A stretch of 42,110 bases of DNA, taken from Candidatus Paceibacterota bacterium. GTDB lineage: Bacteria; Patescibacteriota; Minisyncoccia; Minisyncoccales; GWA2-38-27. Location of the stretch: the NCBI GenBank assembly GCA_028697015.1, contig JAQVFW010000005.1, forward strand, positions 1-42,110. The letters are read 5' to 3'. Under the pieces are notes generated by a model. That model did no database searches, was not told where the DNA came from, and was given only the letters and a program-made list of their open reading frames with translations. Position numbers and translations under genes: made by a program. Below are positions 24,997 to 33,036 of this stretch, piece by piece. Position 1 is the stretch's first letter, and each line of letters opens with the position of its first letter.

Positions 24997-26586
24997 ATGG
25001 GAGATATAAATTTATTCGGAGAAACTACATACAGAAATACCAAAAGGAGATTTGGGATAAAGCTTGACGATAGAAGGCGCCATATGTATGTGATTGGAAA
25101 AACAGGAATGGGAAAAACAGCCATGCTTCAAAATATGGCTGTTCAGGATATTAGAGAAGGAAGAGGAATAGGATTTGTAGACCCCCATGGAGAAGCGGCC
25201 GAAGAATTATTAGATCATATTCCCAAAAGCAGAATAAACGATGTTATTTATTTTAACCCTGCGGATTTGAATTATCCGATTGCTTTTAATGTTATGGAAA
25301 GAGTCAGTGTCGAGTATAGGCATCTTGTTGCAAGCGGTCTTATGGGTGTTTTTAAGAAAATATGGCCAGATGTATGGTCGGCGAGAATGGAATATATTTT
25401 GAATAATACTATTCTTGCTCTTCTTGAATATCCGGGGGCAACGCTTCTTGGAGTAAACAGAATGTTTTCGGATGCCGAATTCAGAAAGAAAGTCGTATCA
25501 AGTGTTACGGATGTTGTCGTTAAGGCCTTCTGGGTCAAGGAATATGCAAGCTATGCTCAGAAATACGAAACGGAAGCGACGGCGGCGATACAAAATAAAG
25601 TAGGACAATTCATATCAGCTCCTCTTATCAGAAATATAATAGGTCAGGTAAAATCTACTATTGATATGAGAAAAATAATGGATGAGAGGAAGATTTTAAT
25701 ACTTAACCTTTCAAAAGGAAGGATAGGAGAGGATAATTCCACCCTTCTTGGAGCCCTTCTTATAACCAAAATACAGCTTGCTGCAATGTCGAGAGTAGAT
25801 ATACCGGAAAAAGACAGAGAGGACTTTTTTCTTTATGTTGATGAGTTTCAGAACTTTGCCACCGAGTCATTTGCAACTATTCTTTCGGAGGCAAGAAAAT
25901 ACCGCCTTTCCCTTATACTAGGCCATCAGTATATCGCTCAAATGCAAGAAGAAGTAAGGGATGCTGTTTTTGGTAACGTCGGAACTCTTGTTTCTTTCAG
26001 AGTCGGGGCCGAAGACGCGGAATTTTTGGAAAAAGAATTTATGCCGGAATTTCTGGCAAATGATATTGTCAATTTGACGAAATATAATATATACTTAAAG
26101 CTGATGATTGACGGGATGGCTGGAAGGGCTTTTTCGGCCAAAACGCTTCCGCCGCCTATTGCGCTTGAGGATTCAAACAGGGAGAAAATAATCAAAGTTT
26201 CAAGAGAAAGGTATGGCGTTTCGAAAGAAAAGGTGGAGCAGAATATAATTGATTGGTGGAACCTTTCGGAAGAAAACTTTTCTTCGGAAGCTTCCCAGTC
26301 CGTTTTATACGACGCCAAGTGTTCTTCTTGCGGAAAAGACACAAAAGTTATTTTTCCTCCTGATAAATCAAAGCCGATTTATTGCAAAAAATGCTTGAAA
26401 AAGAAAAAAGAAGGCGCTTTGCCTTTAAAAAAAGAAACAGCATTACCTGTTTTAGAAAAAGAAGAGAATTTAGTTCTTCTTAAGAAGAAAGATGATATTT
26501 TAAAAAAGAAAGGCAAACAGGTTGACATTGATAAGTTAAGGGAACTTTTAAAAGAGACATTAAATAAAGAAGAGAAAGATAAATAA
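24997..26586 (+). CDS. VirD4/HerA-like ATPase with C-terminal zinc-ribbon
   Basis: This 529-residue protein belongs to the TraG/VirD4-HerA branch of hexameric P-loop ATPases. It has Walker A GKTGMGKT (34-41), GFVDPHGEAAEELLDHIP (about 58-75), Walker B FFLYVDEFQNFA (about 275-286), and a sensor segment LSLILGHQYIAQMQ (about 305-318). Near the C-terminus four Cys (442, 445, 463, 466) form a CxxC-x17-CxxC zinc-ribbon, followed by a Lys-rich tail. Unlike classical VirD4 it has no N-terminal membrane helices. The membrane protein encoded just upstream may supply the anchor. Likely roles are DNA or protein transfer across the envelope. No relaxase or other conjugation gene is present here. Confidence 0.82.
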   Translation: MGDINLFGETTYRNTKRRFGIKLDDRRRHMYVIGKTGMGKTAMLQNMAVQDIREGRGIGFVDPHGEAAEELLDHIPKSRINDVIYFNPADLNYPIAFNVMERVSVEYRHLVASGLMGVFKKIWPDVWSARMEYILNNTILALLEYPGATLLGVNRMFSDAEFRKKVVSSVTDVVVKAFWVKEYASYAQKYETEATAAIQNKVGQFISAPLIRNIIGQVKSTIDMRKIMDERKILILNLSKGRIGEDNSTLLGALLITKIQLAAMSRVDIPEKDREDFFLYVDEFQNFATESFATILSEARKYRLSLILGHQYIAQMQEEVRDAVFGNVGTLVSFRVGAEDAEFLEKEFMPEFLANDIVNLTKYNIYLKLMIDGMAGRAFSAKTLPPPIALEDSNREKIIKVSRERYGVSKEKVEQNIIDWWNLSEENFSSEASQSVLYDAKCSSCGKDTKVIFPPDKSKPIYCKKCLKKKKEGALPLKKETALPVLEKEENLVLLKKKDDILKKKGKQVDIDKLRELLKETLNKEEKDK

Positions 26587-26621
26587 TTTATTGTTTTTAA
26601 AAATAAATAAACTTTAAAACT

Positions 26622-27800
26622 ATGATAAAGAACCTTGAAGATTTTCAATTAAAAAGCAAAAGAGTTATTGTCAGGTGCGATTTTAACGTTCCCATTGATG
26701 AAAAAGGGAATATCAGCGACAATTACAGAATTAGAAAATCTTTGCCGACAATTGATTATCTTATCAAGGAAAAAGCCAAAGTCATTATTTTAACTCATTT
26801 TGGCGATTTTGAAGAAAAAGCGGGACTTTCTCCTGTCCAAAAAGAACTGTCAAATCTTCTTAAAAAAGAAATTAAAAAAACGAATGATTGCGTGGGAAAA
26901 GAAGTGGAAAAGGAAATAGAAGCAATGAAAGAAGGGGACGTTATTCTTCTTGAAAATGTAAGAAAACACAAAGAAGAAAAAGAAAATGATTTGAAGTTTG
27001 CAAAAGAACTGTCTAAATTGGGAGATATTTTTATTAACGACGCTTTTGCTTCTTCTCACAGGAATCATGCTTCTATTGTCGGAATAACCAACTATCTTCC
27101 TTCGGGTGCAGGATTTTTACTGAAAAAAGAATTGGCGGTTTTGTCAAAAATTATGGATAATCCATGGAGGCCTTTTGGTGCTATAATCGGAGGAGTAAAA
27201 TTTTCAACAAGGATTAATTTAATAAAGAACCTTATAAACAAAGCGGATCATATTCTTTTTGGAGGAGAAATAGCCAATAATATTTTAATGGCCAAAGGAA
27301 TATGCGTTAATAAAACATGGGAAGGAGATAAAGACAGCACATCTGAAATAAGGAAGATTGATATTACTTCTCCAAAAATTCATCTTCCCATTGATGTTGT
27401 GGTTTCCGGAGACAAGAAAGGAGAAAGTTACGTAAGAAGTACCGGTCCTGGGGTTGTCAAAAAAGAAGAATTTTTGCTTGATATAGGCCCGGAGACAATA
27501 AGGGTTTTTTCCGATGTTTTAAAGGATATGAAAACAATTATTTGGGCAGGCCCTCTTGGACTGTTTGAAGAGCCGCTTTTTGAAAAAGGAACAAGAGAAA
27601 TCGGAGAAAGAATAGCCAGAAATCACAGGGCCTACAAAGTAGCCGGAGGAGGGGATACTGTTTTTTCTATTTTTAAATTTAACCTTGAGAGGGGATTTGA
27701 CCATATATCAACGGGAGGAGGAGCGATGCTTAGTTTTCTTTCCGGAGATAAGCTTCCAGGGATAGAGGCGCTTGAAAAAAATGGAGATAAAAAATCTTAA
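26622..27800 (+). CDS. pgk: Phosphoglycerate kinase
   Basis: PGK transfers phosphate from 1,3-bisphosphoglycerate to ADP in glycolysis. The 392-residue protein has VIVRCDFNVP (about 14-23), LLENVRKHKEEKEND, NDAFASSHRNHAS, GGVKFSTRI, and the nucleotide-end motifs AGGGDTVFS and STGGGAMLSFLSG near the C-terminus. Two canonical motifs are altered. SHLGRP reads THFGDF, losing the Arg that normally contacts the substrate phosphate, and GGAKVxDK reads GGVKFSTR. The rest is intact and the length is normal, so it is probably active. Its last 20 bases overlap the next gene. Confidence 0.92.
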   Translation: MIKNLEDFQLKSKRVIVRCDFNVPIDEKGNISDNYRIRKSLPTIDYLIKEKAKVIILTHFGDFEEKAGLSPVQKELSNLLKKEIKKTNDCVGKEVEKEIEAMKEGDVILLENVRKHKEEKENDLKFAKELSKLGDIFINDAFASSHRNHASIVGITNYLPSGAGFLLKKELAVLSKIMDNPWRPFGAIIGGVKFSTRINLIKNLINKADHILFGGEIANNILMAKGICVNKTWEGDKDSTSEIRKIDITSPKIHLPIDVVVSGDKKGESYVRSTGPGVVKKEEFLLDIGPETIRVFSDVLKDMKTIIWAGPLGLFEEPLFEKGTREIGERIARNHRAYKVAGGGDTVFSIFKFNLERGFDHISTGGGAMLSFLSGDKLPGIEALEKNGDKKS

Positions 27801-28923
27801 AAAAGCGGCCAAGAGAATTCTCAAAGCGGCAAAAGAGAAGGAGAAATTTCTTCTTTTTAGCGATTCAGATCTTGACGGTGTTGTTTGCGCTATTTTAATG
27901 GAAGAAACCATTAAGAACATAAACGGAGAGATAGCAACTATTTATTTTCCCGACAGAGAGAAAGAAGGATATGGAATAAGCGAAAAGGCTCTTTTAAATC
28001 TAAAAAAATACGCTCCCGCTCTTTTTATAGCGACCGATCTTGGCATAGGCAATGTGAAAGAAGTTAAAATTGCCAAAAAGCTCGGTTTTGACGTTATAAT
28101 AATCGATCATCATGAGATACTTGATAAAGTTCCTTCGCCCTCGATTGCCGTTGACCCAAAACAGGAAAAAGACAATTATCCTTTTAAGAATTTTTCCGCC
28201 AGCGGTCTTGTTTTTAAACTTTCAAAAGAAATATTAAAAGAGAAAATGGGCGAGGCCCTAAAAAAAAGCTTTCTGGAGCTTTCCGCTATTGCGACTATTG
28301 CCGATATGATGCCTATAAAGGAAGATAATAAAGAGATTGTTTCAGAAGGCCTTTGTTCAATTGAAAATACATGGAGGCCGGGATTAAAAGTTTTGCTTGA
28401 AATAGAAAATTCCGATTCTTTAAATCTAATGCAAAGGATTTCCAGAATAAATTCTTTGTTAAATATCAGGGATTTGGAAAGCAAAATTCCCCTGGCTTAC
28501 AGAATTCTTGTTTCAAAAGGAGAAAGTGAGGCCTATGCCCTTGCAAAAGATTTAATAGCCCGCAATATTCAAAAAAAGAGGGAAATTGAAAAAATAAAGG
28601 AGGAAGTTGAGCGGCGCGTTGCCTTAAAGGATGAATCTGTTATTTTCGAAGGAGATGAAAATTGGGACTTGATTCTGCTTGGCAATGTTGCCGGATCTTT
28701 GTCTCAAAAATATCAAAAGCCGGTATTTCTTTATAAAAGAAAAAAAGATGAAAGCCAGGGAGCAATAAGAGCTCCTTTGGGATATAACGTGGTGGAAGCA
28801 ATGAAATCCTGCAATAATTTGTTTATTACTTACGGAGGTCATCCTCAAGCAGCTGGGTTTCGCCTTAGAAGTGAAAATATTGAAAGGTTTAAAGATCATC
28901 TACTTAATTATTTTAAAAAATAA
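27781..28923 (+). CDS. DHH/DHHA1 phosphoesterase, RecJ-like
   Basis: The 380-residue protein has the DHH superfamily motifs: FSDSDLDGV (Asp28, Asp30 and Asp32), ATDLGIG (Asp86), DHHE (Asp109-His110-His111), ATIADMMP and a C-terminal DHHA1 motif GGHPQAAGF. This is the catalytic core of RecJ, a 5'-3' single-strand DNA exonuclease, but it is shorter than full RecJ (about 550 or more) and could instead be a nanoRNase-type enzyme. I chose the ATG at 27781 over a TTG at 27772. It overlaps pgk by 20 bases and its TAA shares an A with the rnhA ATG. Confidence 0.83.
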   Translation: MEIKNLKKAAKRILKAAKEKEKFLLFSDSDLDGVVCAILMEETIKNINGEIATIYFPDREKEGYGISEKALLNLKKYAPALFIATDLGIGNVKEVKIAKKLGFDVIIIDHHEILDKVPSPSIAVDPKQEKDNYPFKNFSASGLVFKLSKEILKEKMGEALKKSFLELSAIATIADMMPIKEDNKEIVSEGLCSIENTWRPGLKVLLEIENSDSLNLMQRISRINSLLNIRDLESKIPLAYRILVSKGESEAYALAKDLIARNIQKKREIEKIKEEVERRVALKDESVIFEGDENWDLILLGNVAGSLSQKYQKPVFLYKRKKDESQGAIRAPLGYNVVEAMKSCNNLFITYGGHPQAAGFRLRSENIERFKDHLLNYFKK

Positions 28924-29363
28924 TGAAAAAAATTATCATATATACCGATGGCGCTTCAAGAGGGAATCCTGGAAAAGGAAGTGCGGGTTTTCTTTTTTGC
29001 AATGAAAAGGGTCAGGTTATTAAAAAGTATTCCCAGTATTTAGGAGATAAAATAACAAATAATGAAGCGGAATATACCGCTCTTATCCTTGCCTTAAAGA
29101 AATTCAAGGCTGTTTTTGGTAAACAACTTGCAAAAACTGCCGAGGTGGAGGTGAAAAGCGATTCGGAGCTTATGGTAAAACAGCTTTGCGGGGAATATAA
29201 AATAATAGAGCCAAATATCCAGCAGCTTTTTCTGGAGATCTGGAATTTAAGAATTGATTTTGGAAGAATGAAATTCAAGCTTATTCCTCGAGAAAAAAAC
29301 AAAGAGGCGGATAAGCTCGCAAACGAGGCGCTTGATACTCAAAGCCAAGGATTTCTTGTTTAA
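28923..29363 (+). CDS. rnhA: Ribonuclease HI
   Basis: RNase HI cuts the RNA strand of RNA-DNA hybrids. The 146-residue protein shows the four catalytic acids: Asp9 (YTDGASRGNPG), Glu50 (NNEAEY), Asp80 (KSDSELM) and Asp130 (KEADKLAN). The sequence is of the short archaeal/Gram-positive type, without the basic protrusion of the E. coli enzyme. It overlaps the DHH gene by one base (TAATG) and ends at a terminator shared with RNase P RNA on the other strand. Confidence 0.93.
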   Translation: MKKIIIYTDGASRGNPGKGSAGFLFCNEKGQVIKKYSQYLGDKITNNEAEYTALILALKKFKAVFGKQLAKTAEVEVKSDSELMVKQLCGEYKIIEPNIQQLFLEIWNLRIDFGRMKFKLIPREKNKEADKLANEALDTQSQGFLV

Positions 29364-29367
29364 TTTT

Positions 29368-29394
29368 AAAAACGCTCTTTTTAGAGCGCTTTTA
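29368..29394. terminator. Bidirectional terminator between rnhA and RNase P RNA
   Basis: CGCTCT (29373-29378) pairs with AGAGCG (29383-29388) around a four-base loop. A/T extensions on both sides give a T-tract in either direction. It should end rnhA on the plus strand and the RNase P RNA on the minus strand. Confidence 0.75.
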
Positions 29395-29768
29395 AAACTT
29401 TGGCAAGCCAGTAAGCCGAATTCTGTTCTCTTCTTAAAAAGAAGATAAACGGCCATTTATCTGGCCCCTCAATTGCTTTCGGGGTCAAGCGAACTACTTT
29501 TTTTCTGCGTAAAACGCAGAATTTGTTCTTGCGCCCGGGTAAGCATTTAGCCGTTTCACCCCTTTGATTACCCAAAGGGCTTATCCCAAGAAACTTGGGA
29601 TACCTTTGTTTTTTCAAACAAAAGGCGTCTCTGTTCGCAGCTCTCGCGTTGCCGCGTGCGGGAGTTACCCGCTACCTTTCTCCTTGTTAAAAACAAGGGG
29701 GCGTTCGGACTTTCCTCTCCGGTTTTCAAAAAATGAAAACAAGAGCGGCCGTTCGACTTGCCGAAGTT
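29395..29768 (-). ncRNA. rnpB: RNase P RNA
   Basis: This is the catalytic RNA that matures tRNA 5' ends. Read on the minus strand it has the conserved 5' block GAGAGGAAAGTCCGAACG (29699-29732 region), the central GGGGTGAAACGGCTAAATG, and the 3' block ACAGAATTCGGCTTACTGG. P1 is formed by CTT-GGCAAGTC at the 5' end and GGCTTGCC-AAG at the 3' end. Length is about 374 nt, normal for bacteria. The ends are set from P1 and the promoter and may be a few bases off. It lies between a bidirectional terminator and a divergent promoter pair. Confidence 0.95.
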
Positions 29769-29773
29769 TTGAT

Positions 29774-29803
29774 ATTATACCAAAAATATTCATTGTTTGT
29801 CAA
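29774..29803 (-). promoter_or_regulatory. Promoter of RNase P RNA
   Basis: On the minus strand a perfect TTGACA (29803-29798) and a perfect TATAAT (29779-29774) are spaced by 18 bases. The predicted start is about 29767, matching the first paired base of P1. Confidence 0.85.
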
Positions 29804-29810
29804 ATTCTAT

Positions 29811-29839
29811 TTGACTGGATTTTTTGTTTTTCGTATAAT
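29811..29839 (+). promoter_or_regulatory. Promoter of the 780-residue coiled-coil gene
   Basis: TTGACT (29811-29816) and TATAAT (29834-29839) are spaced by 17 bases. The -35 box lies only 7 bases from the -35 box of the divergent RNase P RNA promoter, so two polymerases could not bind both at once. Confidence 0.8.
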
Positions 29840-29887
29840 TAAAAAAGCAGTTTTTTATACGTAAGAATAAAAATATAGCTAAAAATT

Positions 29888-32230
29888 ATGAAAAATTTTG
29901 AAAACCCGCCGGAGAAGAAAGATTCTCGGGAAAATAGTCCCGGTTTTGTTGTTCCTGAGAGTTTTGGAGAGAAAAGAACTTCCGAGGAAGTCGAAGAGAT
30001 GAGAAAAATAAGGGAGGATTTAGATAGAAAAAAAAGTATTAGGGAGAGAAAAAAAGCAGGGGAAATACTTACTTCTAGTGAACTTGCTTCTTTGGATTTG
30101 AAAGAAGAAAAAAAGGAAACGGGAGAAGGCCCAGAAGTTTTAGGTAAGGAAGAGAAAGATAATGATAAGCAAAAAGATACATATAAAGAACCTGTTTTAG
30201 AGGGTGATTTAAAAGAAAAACTGCAAGAAACTCCAAAAATCATAGTTTTTGAACAAATCGGGGAAAAAAGAACAAAAGATGAAGTTGAAAAATATCAAAA
30301 GACAAGAGAGGCGTTAGAGAAAAAAGAAGATTTAAGAAGAAGAAAAAGAGAGGGGGAAATACTTACTTCTAGTGAACTTGCTTCTTTGGATTTGAAAGAA
30401 GAAAAAAAGGAAGAAGGGGAAATAAGCAAAGAGCTTTTGGAATTTGCTAAAGAATTGAATGATATTGGCAAAGAATACAGAGATGCTGATAAGCCAAAAG
30501 AAATGACAAAAGAAAGGGAAATTTTTAGAGAAAAGGCGCTTTATGAAAAAGGAGCATTTGTTTTAATAGAAAAAATAACAGGAGAGGAGAGAAAAGACAT
30601 TACAAAAGAGGTAAATGAAAAAAGAAATAAGGATCTCAGGGAGAAAGAATCACAGGGAAAGATAAAAAAAGTATGGAAGCAAGGGGAAGAAAAAGAATTT
30701 ATAGAAGCAAATAGAAAAAAGGAAGCAGAAAAACAAGAAAGAGAAATCAGAAAAGTTTTATTTAAAGATTATTTTGGACAGGATAAGGAAGGGGATGTTG
30801 ATGAATTTTTTGCCGAAAAAACTAAAGAATTAGCGGAGCTTGCAATGAGGTCTAAAAATGAAAAATTAACTCCAGAAGAAGTGGAGGTTCTTTTAATTTC
30901 GGGAAAGCACACCATAAAAGGACTTGAAGAATTAGAAGAAAAGAAAAAAGGACTTTTAGCCGGAGTTGGAAGATTTTTCGGAACGGAATCTTCTCTTAAA
31001 AAAGACGTAGAGGAAGCAAAGGAACTGATAAGAAAAAGAGATGAAGAAATAGAGGGCAAAATGAAAGAAAAATGGAATAAACTATTTGCTCGCGCAGTTT
31101 CAGAACGCGAACAAATTGTGGAAGGAGAAGTTCTAAAAAGAGCAGACAGAGCCGGGGTTGAGCCGGAAGAAATGATAAAAGAAGGAATTGAAAGAAAATC
31201 CAAAAAAGAACAGCAAAAAAAGGAAAAGAATAAAGAGGAAGAAATAATAGATATACCGAAAGATGCGATTGTAGAAAGTAAAGAAGACATGGAAAAGAAA
31301 GTTAATCTGGAAAGAAAAGAGAATATTAGAGAGATTATATCGGAAATATGGGAAAACGGCCCTTTTGATGAAGACCAGAAAGATTTTTACCAAGAAGAAT
31401 TTCTTCATGACGAAAAGCTTTTGAATTGGAATATTTCAGAAGAAGAAAGGGAAGGTTATATGAAAAAATGGAATATTGGAAACGGAGATGATTTTTTCAA
31501 AGTTCTGCAAGAAGAATCAAAGGGTAAAATAAAAGGGGAAGAAGAGGAGTTTGAAGAAAGATTTTACGCTCTTCTTTCTAAAGGATACAGGCCCGATAAA
31601 ATTAGAACAACCGGATTATTTTGGCAGAAAATGGAAATAACGGATATGCAAGGGAATAGGGGAAGCTTGCCACTTGATAAAGAAAATGATTTTTTGAATC
31701 ATTTGGTTGAGGAATTTAAAGAGGGTAATATTGAAATTATAAAGAGGAGAGATAAAGACAAAGAAGAAGAAAAGAAAGATAGTAGCCAAGCGGAAAAAGA
31801 AGAGCCAAAGAAAAAAGAAGATGATTCTGAGACAAAAAATCCCCAAAGACCTCCTTTAGAAAAAGAAGAAGAAAAAGTAGAAGAAGAACAAAAAAAGGAG
31901 GTTAATGTAGAAGAAGAAGTTAAAAAACTGGAAGAAAAATATCAGAAGGAATTTGAAAACTGCAAAAGTCTTGATGAAATTTATATAAAGATAGAAAACC
32001 TTTTTAAAGAAGGTTCTAAAAAAGCTGTTGATAAAATAAAAGAACTGATGCACGAATCTACTTATGCTTATTATAATATGGATGCAAATGGTCTTGTAAT
32101 GATGATAAAAGATGTAAAAGAAGCTAAAGAGGAAAATAAAAAAGAGAATGAAGATATATTATTGAGTTATGATATATCCGATATTCCGACATGGGCAGGA
32201 TTAAGGAAAAAAGTGGAGGAATTATTATAA
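29888..32230 (+). CDS. Glu/Lys-rich coiled-coil protein of unknown function
   Basis: The 780-residue protein is extremely rich in Glu, Lys, Arg and Asp, with no signal peptide, no membrane segment and few aromatic residues. Long stretches should be helical or disordered. Two copies of a module lie near the start (about 21-80 and 115-178). Each has EKRT-x-EVE near its beginning and GEILTSSELASLDLKEEKKE at its end. The DNA of the second half is identical over 60 bases (30059-30118 and 30353-30412). A more ordered segment with Trp and Phe lies at about 480-600 (DEDQKDFYQEEFLHDEKLLN and WQKMEITDMQGN). The C-terminal 100 residues look helical. I recognise no family. A scaffold or cytoskeletal role would be a guess. 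Confidence 0.8.
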   Translation: MKNFENPPEKKDSRENSPGFVVPESFGEKRTSEEVEEMRKIREDLDRKKSIRERKKAGEILTSSELASLDLKEEKKETGEGPEVLGKEEKDNDKQKDTYKEPVLEGDLKEKLQETPKIIVFEQIGEKRTKDEVEKYQKTREALEKKEDLRRRKREGEILTSSELASLDLKEEKKEEGEISKELLEFAKELNDIGKEYRDADKPKEMTKEREIFREKALYEKGAFVLIEKITGEERKDITKEVNEKRNKDLREKESQGKIKKVWKQGEEKEFIEANRKKEAEKQEREIRKVLFKDYFGQDKEGDVDEFFAEKTKELAELAMRSKNEKLTPEEVEVLLISGKHTIKGLEELEEKKKGLLAGVGRFFGTESSLKKDVEEAKELIRKRDEEIEGKMKEKWNKLFARAVSEREQIVEGEVLKRADRAGVEPEEMIKEGIERKSKKEQQKKEKNKEEEIIDIPKDAIVESKEDMEKKVNLERKENIREIISEIWENGPFDEDQKDFYQEEFLHDEKLLNWNISEEEREGYMKKWNIGNGDDFFKVLQEESKGKIKGEEEEFEERFYALLSKGYRPDKIRTTGLFWQKMEITDMQGNRGSLPLDKENDFLNHLVEEFKEGNIEIIKRRDKDKEEEKKDSSQAEKEEPKKKEDDSETKNPQRPPLEKEEEKVEEEQKKEVNVEEEVKKLEEKYQKEFENCKSLDEIYIKIENLFKEGSKKAVDKIKELMHESTYAYYNMDANGLVMMIKDVKEAKEENKKENEDILLSYDISDIPTWAGLRKKVEELL

Positions 32231-32265
32231 TTTTTTAACTTAAATCCTATGCCAAAGATAAGTAA

Positions 32266-32292
32266 GAAAAAAGAGGGCCATCCTCTTTTTTC
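32266..32292 (+). terminator. Terminator of the 780-residue gene
   Basis: GAAAAAAGAGG (32266-32276) pairs with CCTCTTTTTTC (32282-32292) around a five-base loop: 11 pairs with a T-rich 3' side. Confidence 0.8.
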
Positions 32293-32394
32293 ATTTTTAA
32301 ATATATGTTATAAAAAGGAAGAGACGGCTAAATAATCTATTTTGCCGCAGTAGTTCTTTGAATTTTATCATTTTTAACTGTAAAGGAGGGCTTT

Positions 32395-32940
32395 ATGAAT
32401 ACCATTCTTATTTGTCTTTCTATTTCTTTTTCTGCTTTTAACGGAGAGGAAACTCTTTTTGAAAAGGAAATCCAAGTTTTAATTGAAAAAATGGGGGATG
32501 ATGATTTTGAAATAAGAGACAAAGCGTACAATGATCTCATTCTTTTAATTAAAAAAGATGACGGGTATCTTTTATTTCCACTTCTTGAAAAGGCTATAAA
32601 AAACAAAGATCCGGAAATTTCTTACCGAGCCGGAATGGTCTTGAAAAAATATTACTATATATTGCCGAAAAATTATCCTTACATACCTTGGATTGATATG
32701 CTTGATGACGATACTCCAAATAAAAAGGAAATCGTCAAAAAATATCTGGATATGGCTCCAAATAATATTGAACATTCCTCTTCTGTGGCATTCCGTTATT
32801 TTAATTACCGCATTGCCACTATGTTTTATTGCGTTGACCTTCTTAAAAGCGGAATGAAACGTTCAAAAGTACAGGAAATTTTAAACGAAATGGCCGAAAA
32901 AGAGAAAGAATGGTGGAAAAATAATAGAGGTAGAAATTAG
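32395..32940 (+). CDS. Putative secreted alpha-helical (HEAT-like) protein
   Basis: The 181-residue protein starts with a short hydrophobic segment MNTILICLSISFSAFNG that could be a signal peptide cut near residue 16. The body contains repeated helix pairs such as DDDFEIRDKAYNDLILLIKK and NKDPEISYRAGMVLKKYY, reminiscent of HEAT repeats. It ends in EKEKEWWKNN. It has one of the few strong Shine-Dalgarno sequences in the window (AAAGGAGG, 32382-32389, 5 bases before the ATG). Strong terminators stand on both sides, so it is monocistronic. I know no function. Confidence 0.7.
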   Translation: MNTILICLSISFSAFNGEETLFEKEIQVLIEKMGDDDFEIRDKAYNDLILLIKKDDGYLLFPLLEKAIKNKDPEISYRAGMVLKKYYYILPKNYPYIPWIDMLDDDTPNKKEIVKKYLDMAPNNIEHSSSVAFRYFNYRIATMFYCVDLLKSGMKRSKVQEILNEMAEKEKEWWKNNRGRN

Positions 32941-32967
32941 AAAAGGATTCTTTTCACAGTTATACAG

Positions 32968-32992
32968 GGCGGGAAATTTCCCGCCTTTTTTT
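32968..32992 (+). terminator. Perfect-palindrome terminator after the HEAT-like gene
   Basis: GGCGGGAAATTTCCCGCC (32968-32985) is a perfect 18-base palindrome followed by seven T. Confidence 0.88.
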
Positions 32993-32997
32993 AAAAA

Positions 32998-33026
32998 TTG
33001 TATTTTTCTTTAAAAAATACTATATT
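32998..33026 (+). promoter_or_regulatory. Promoter of murJ (near-leaderless)
   Basis: TTGTAT (32998-33003) and TATATT (33021-33026) are spaced by 17 bases. The start predicted at about 33033 leaves about 4 bases before the murJ ATG. Confidence 0.6.
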
Positions 33027-33036
33027 GAAATAGAAA

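Noticed and set aside
32249-32335. A 28-codon ORF starting ATGCCAAAG after the 780-residue gene
   Set aside because: It runs through the terminator hairpin and has no ribosome-binding site or recognisable composition.
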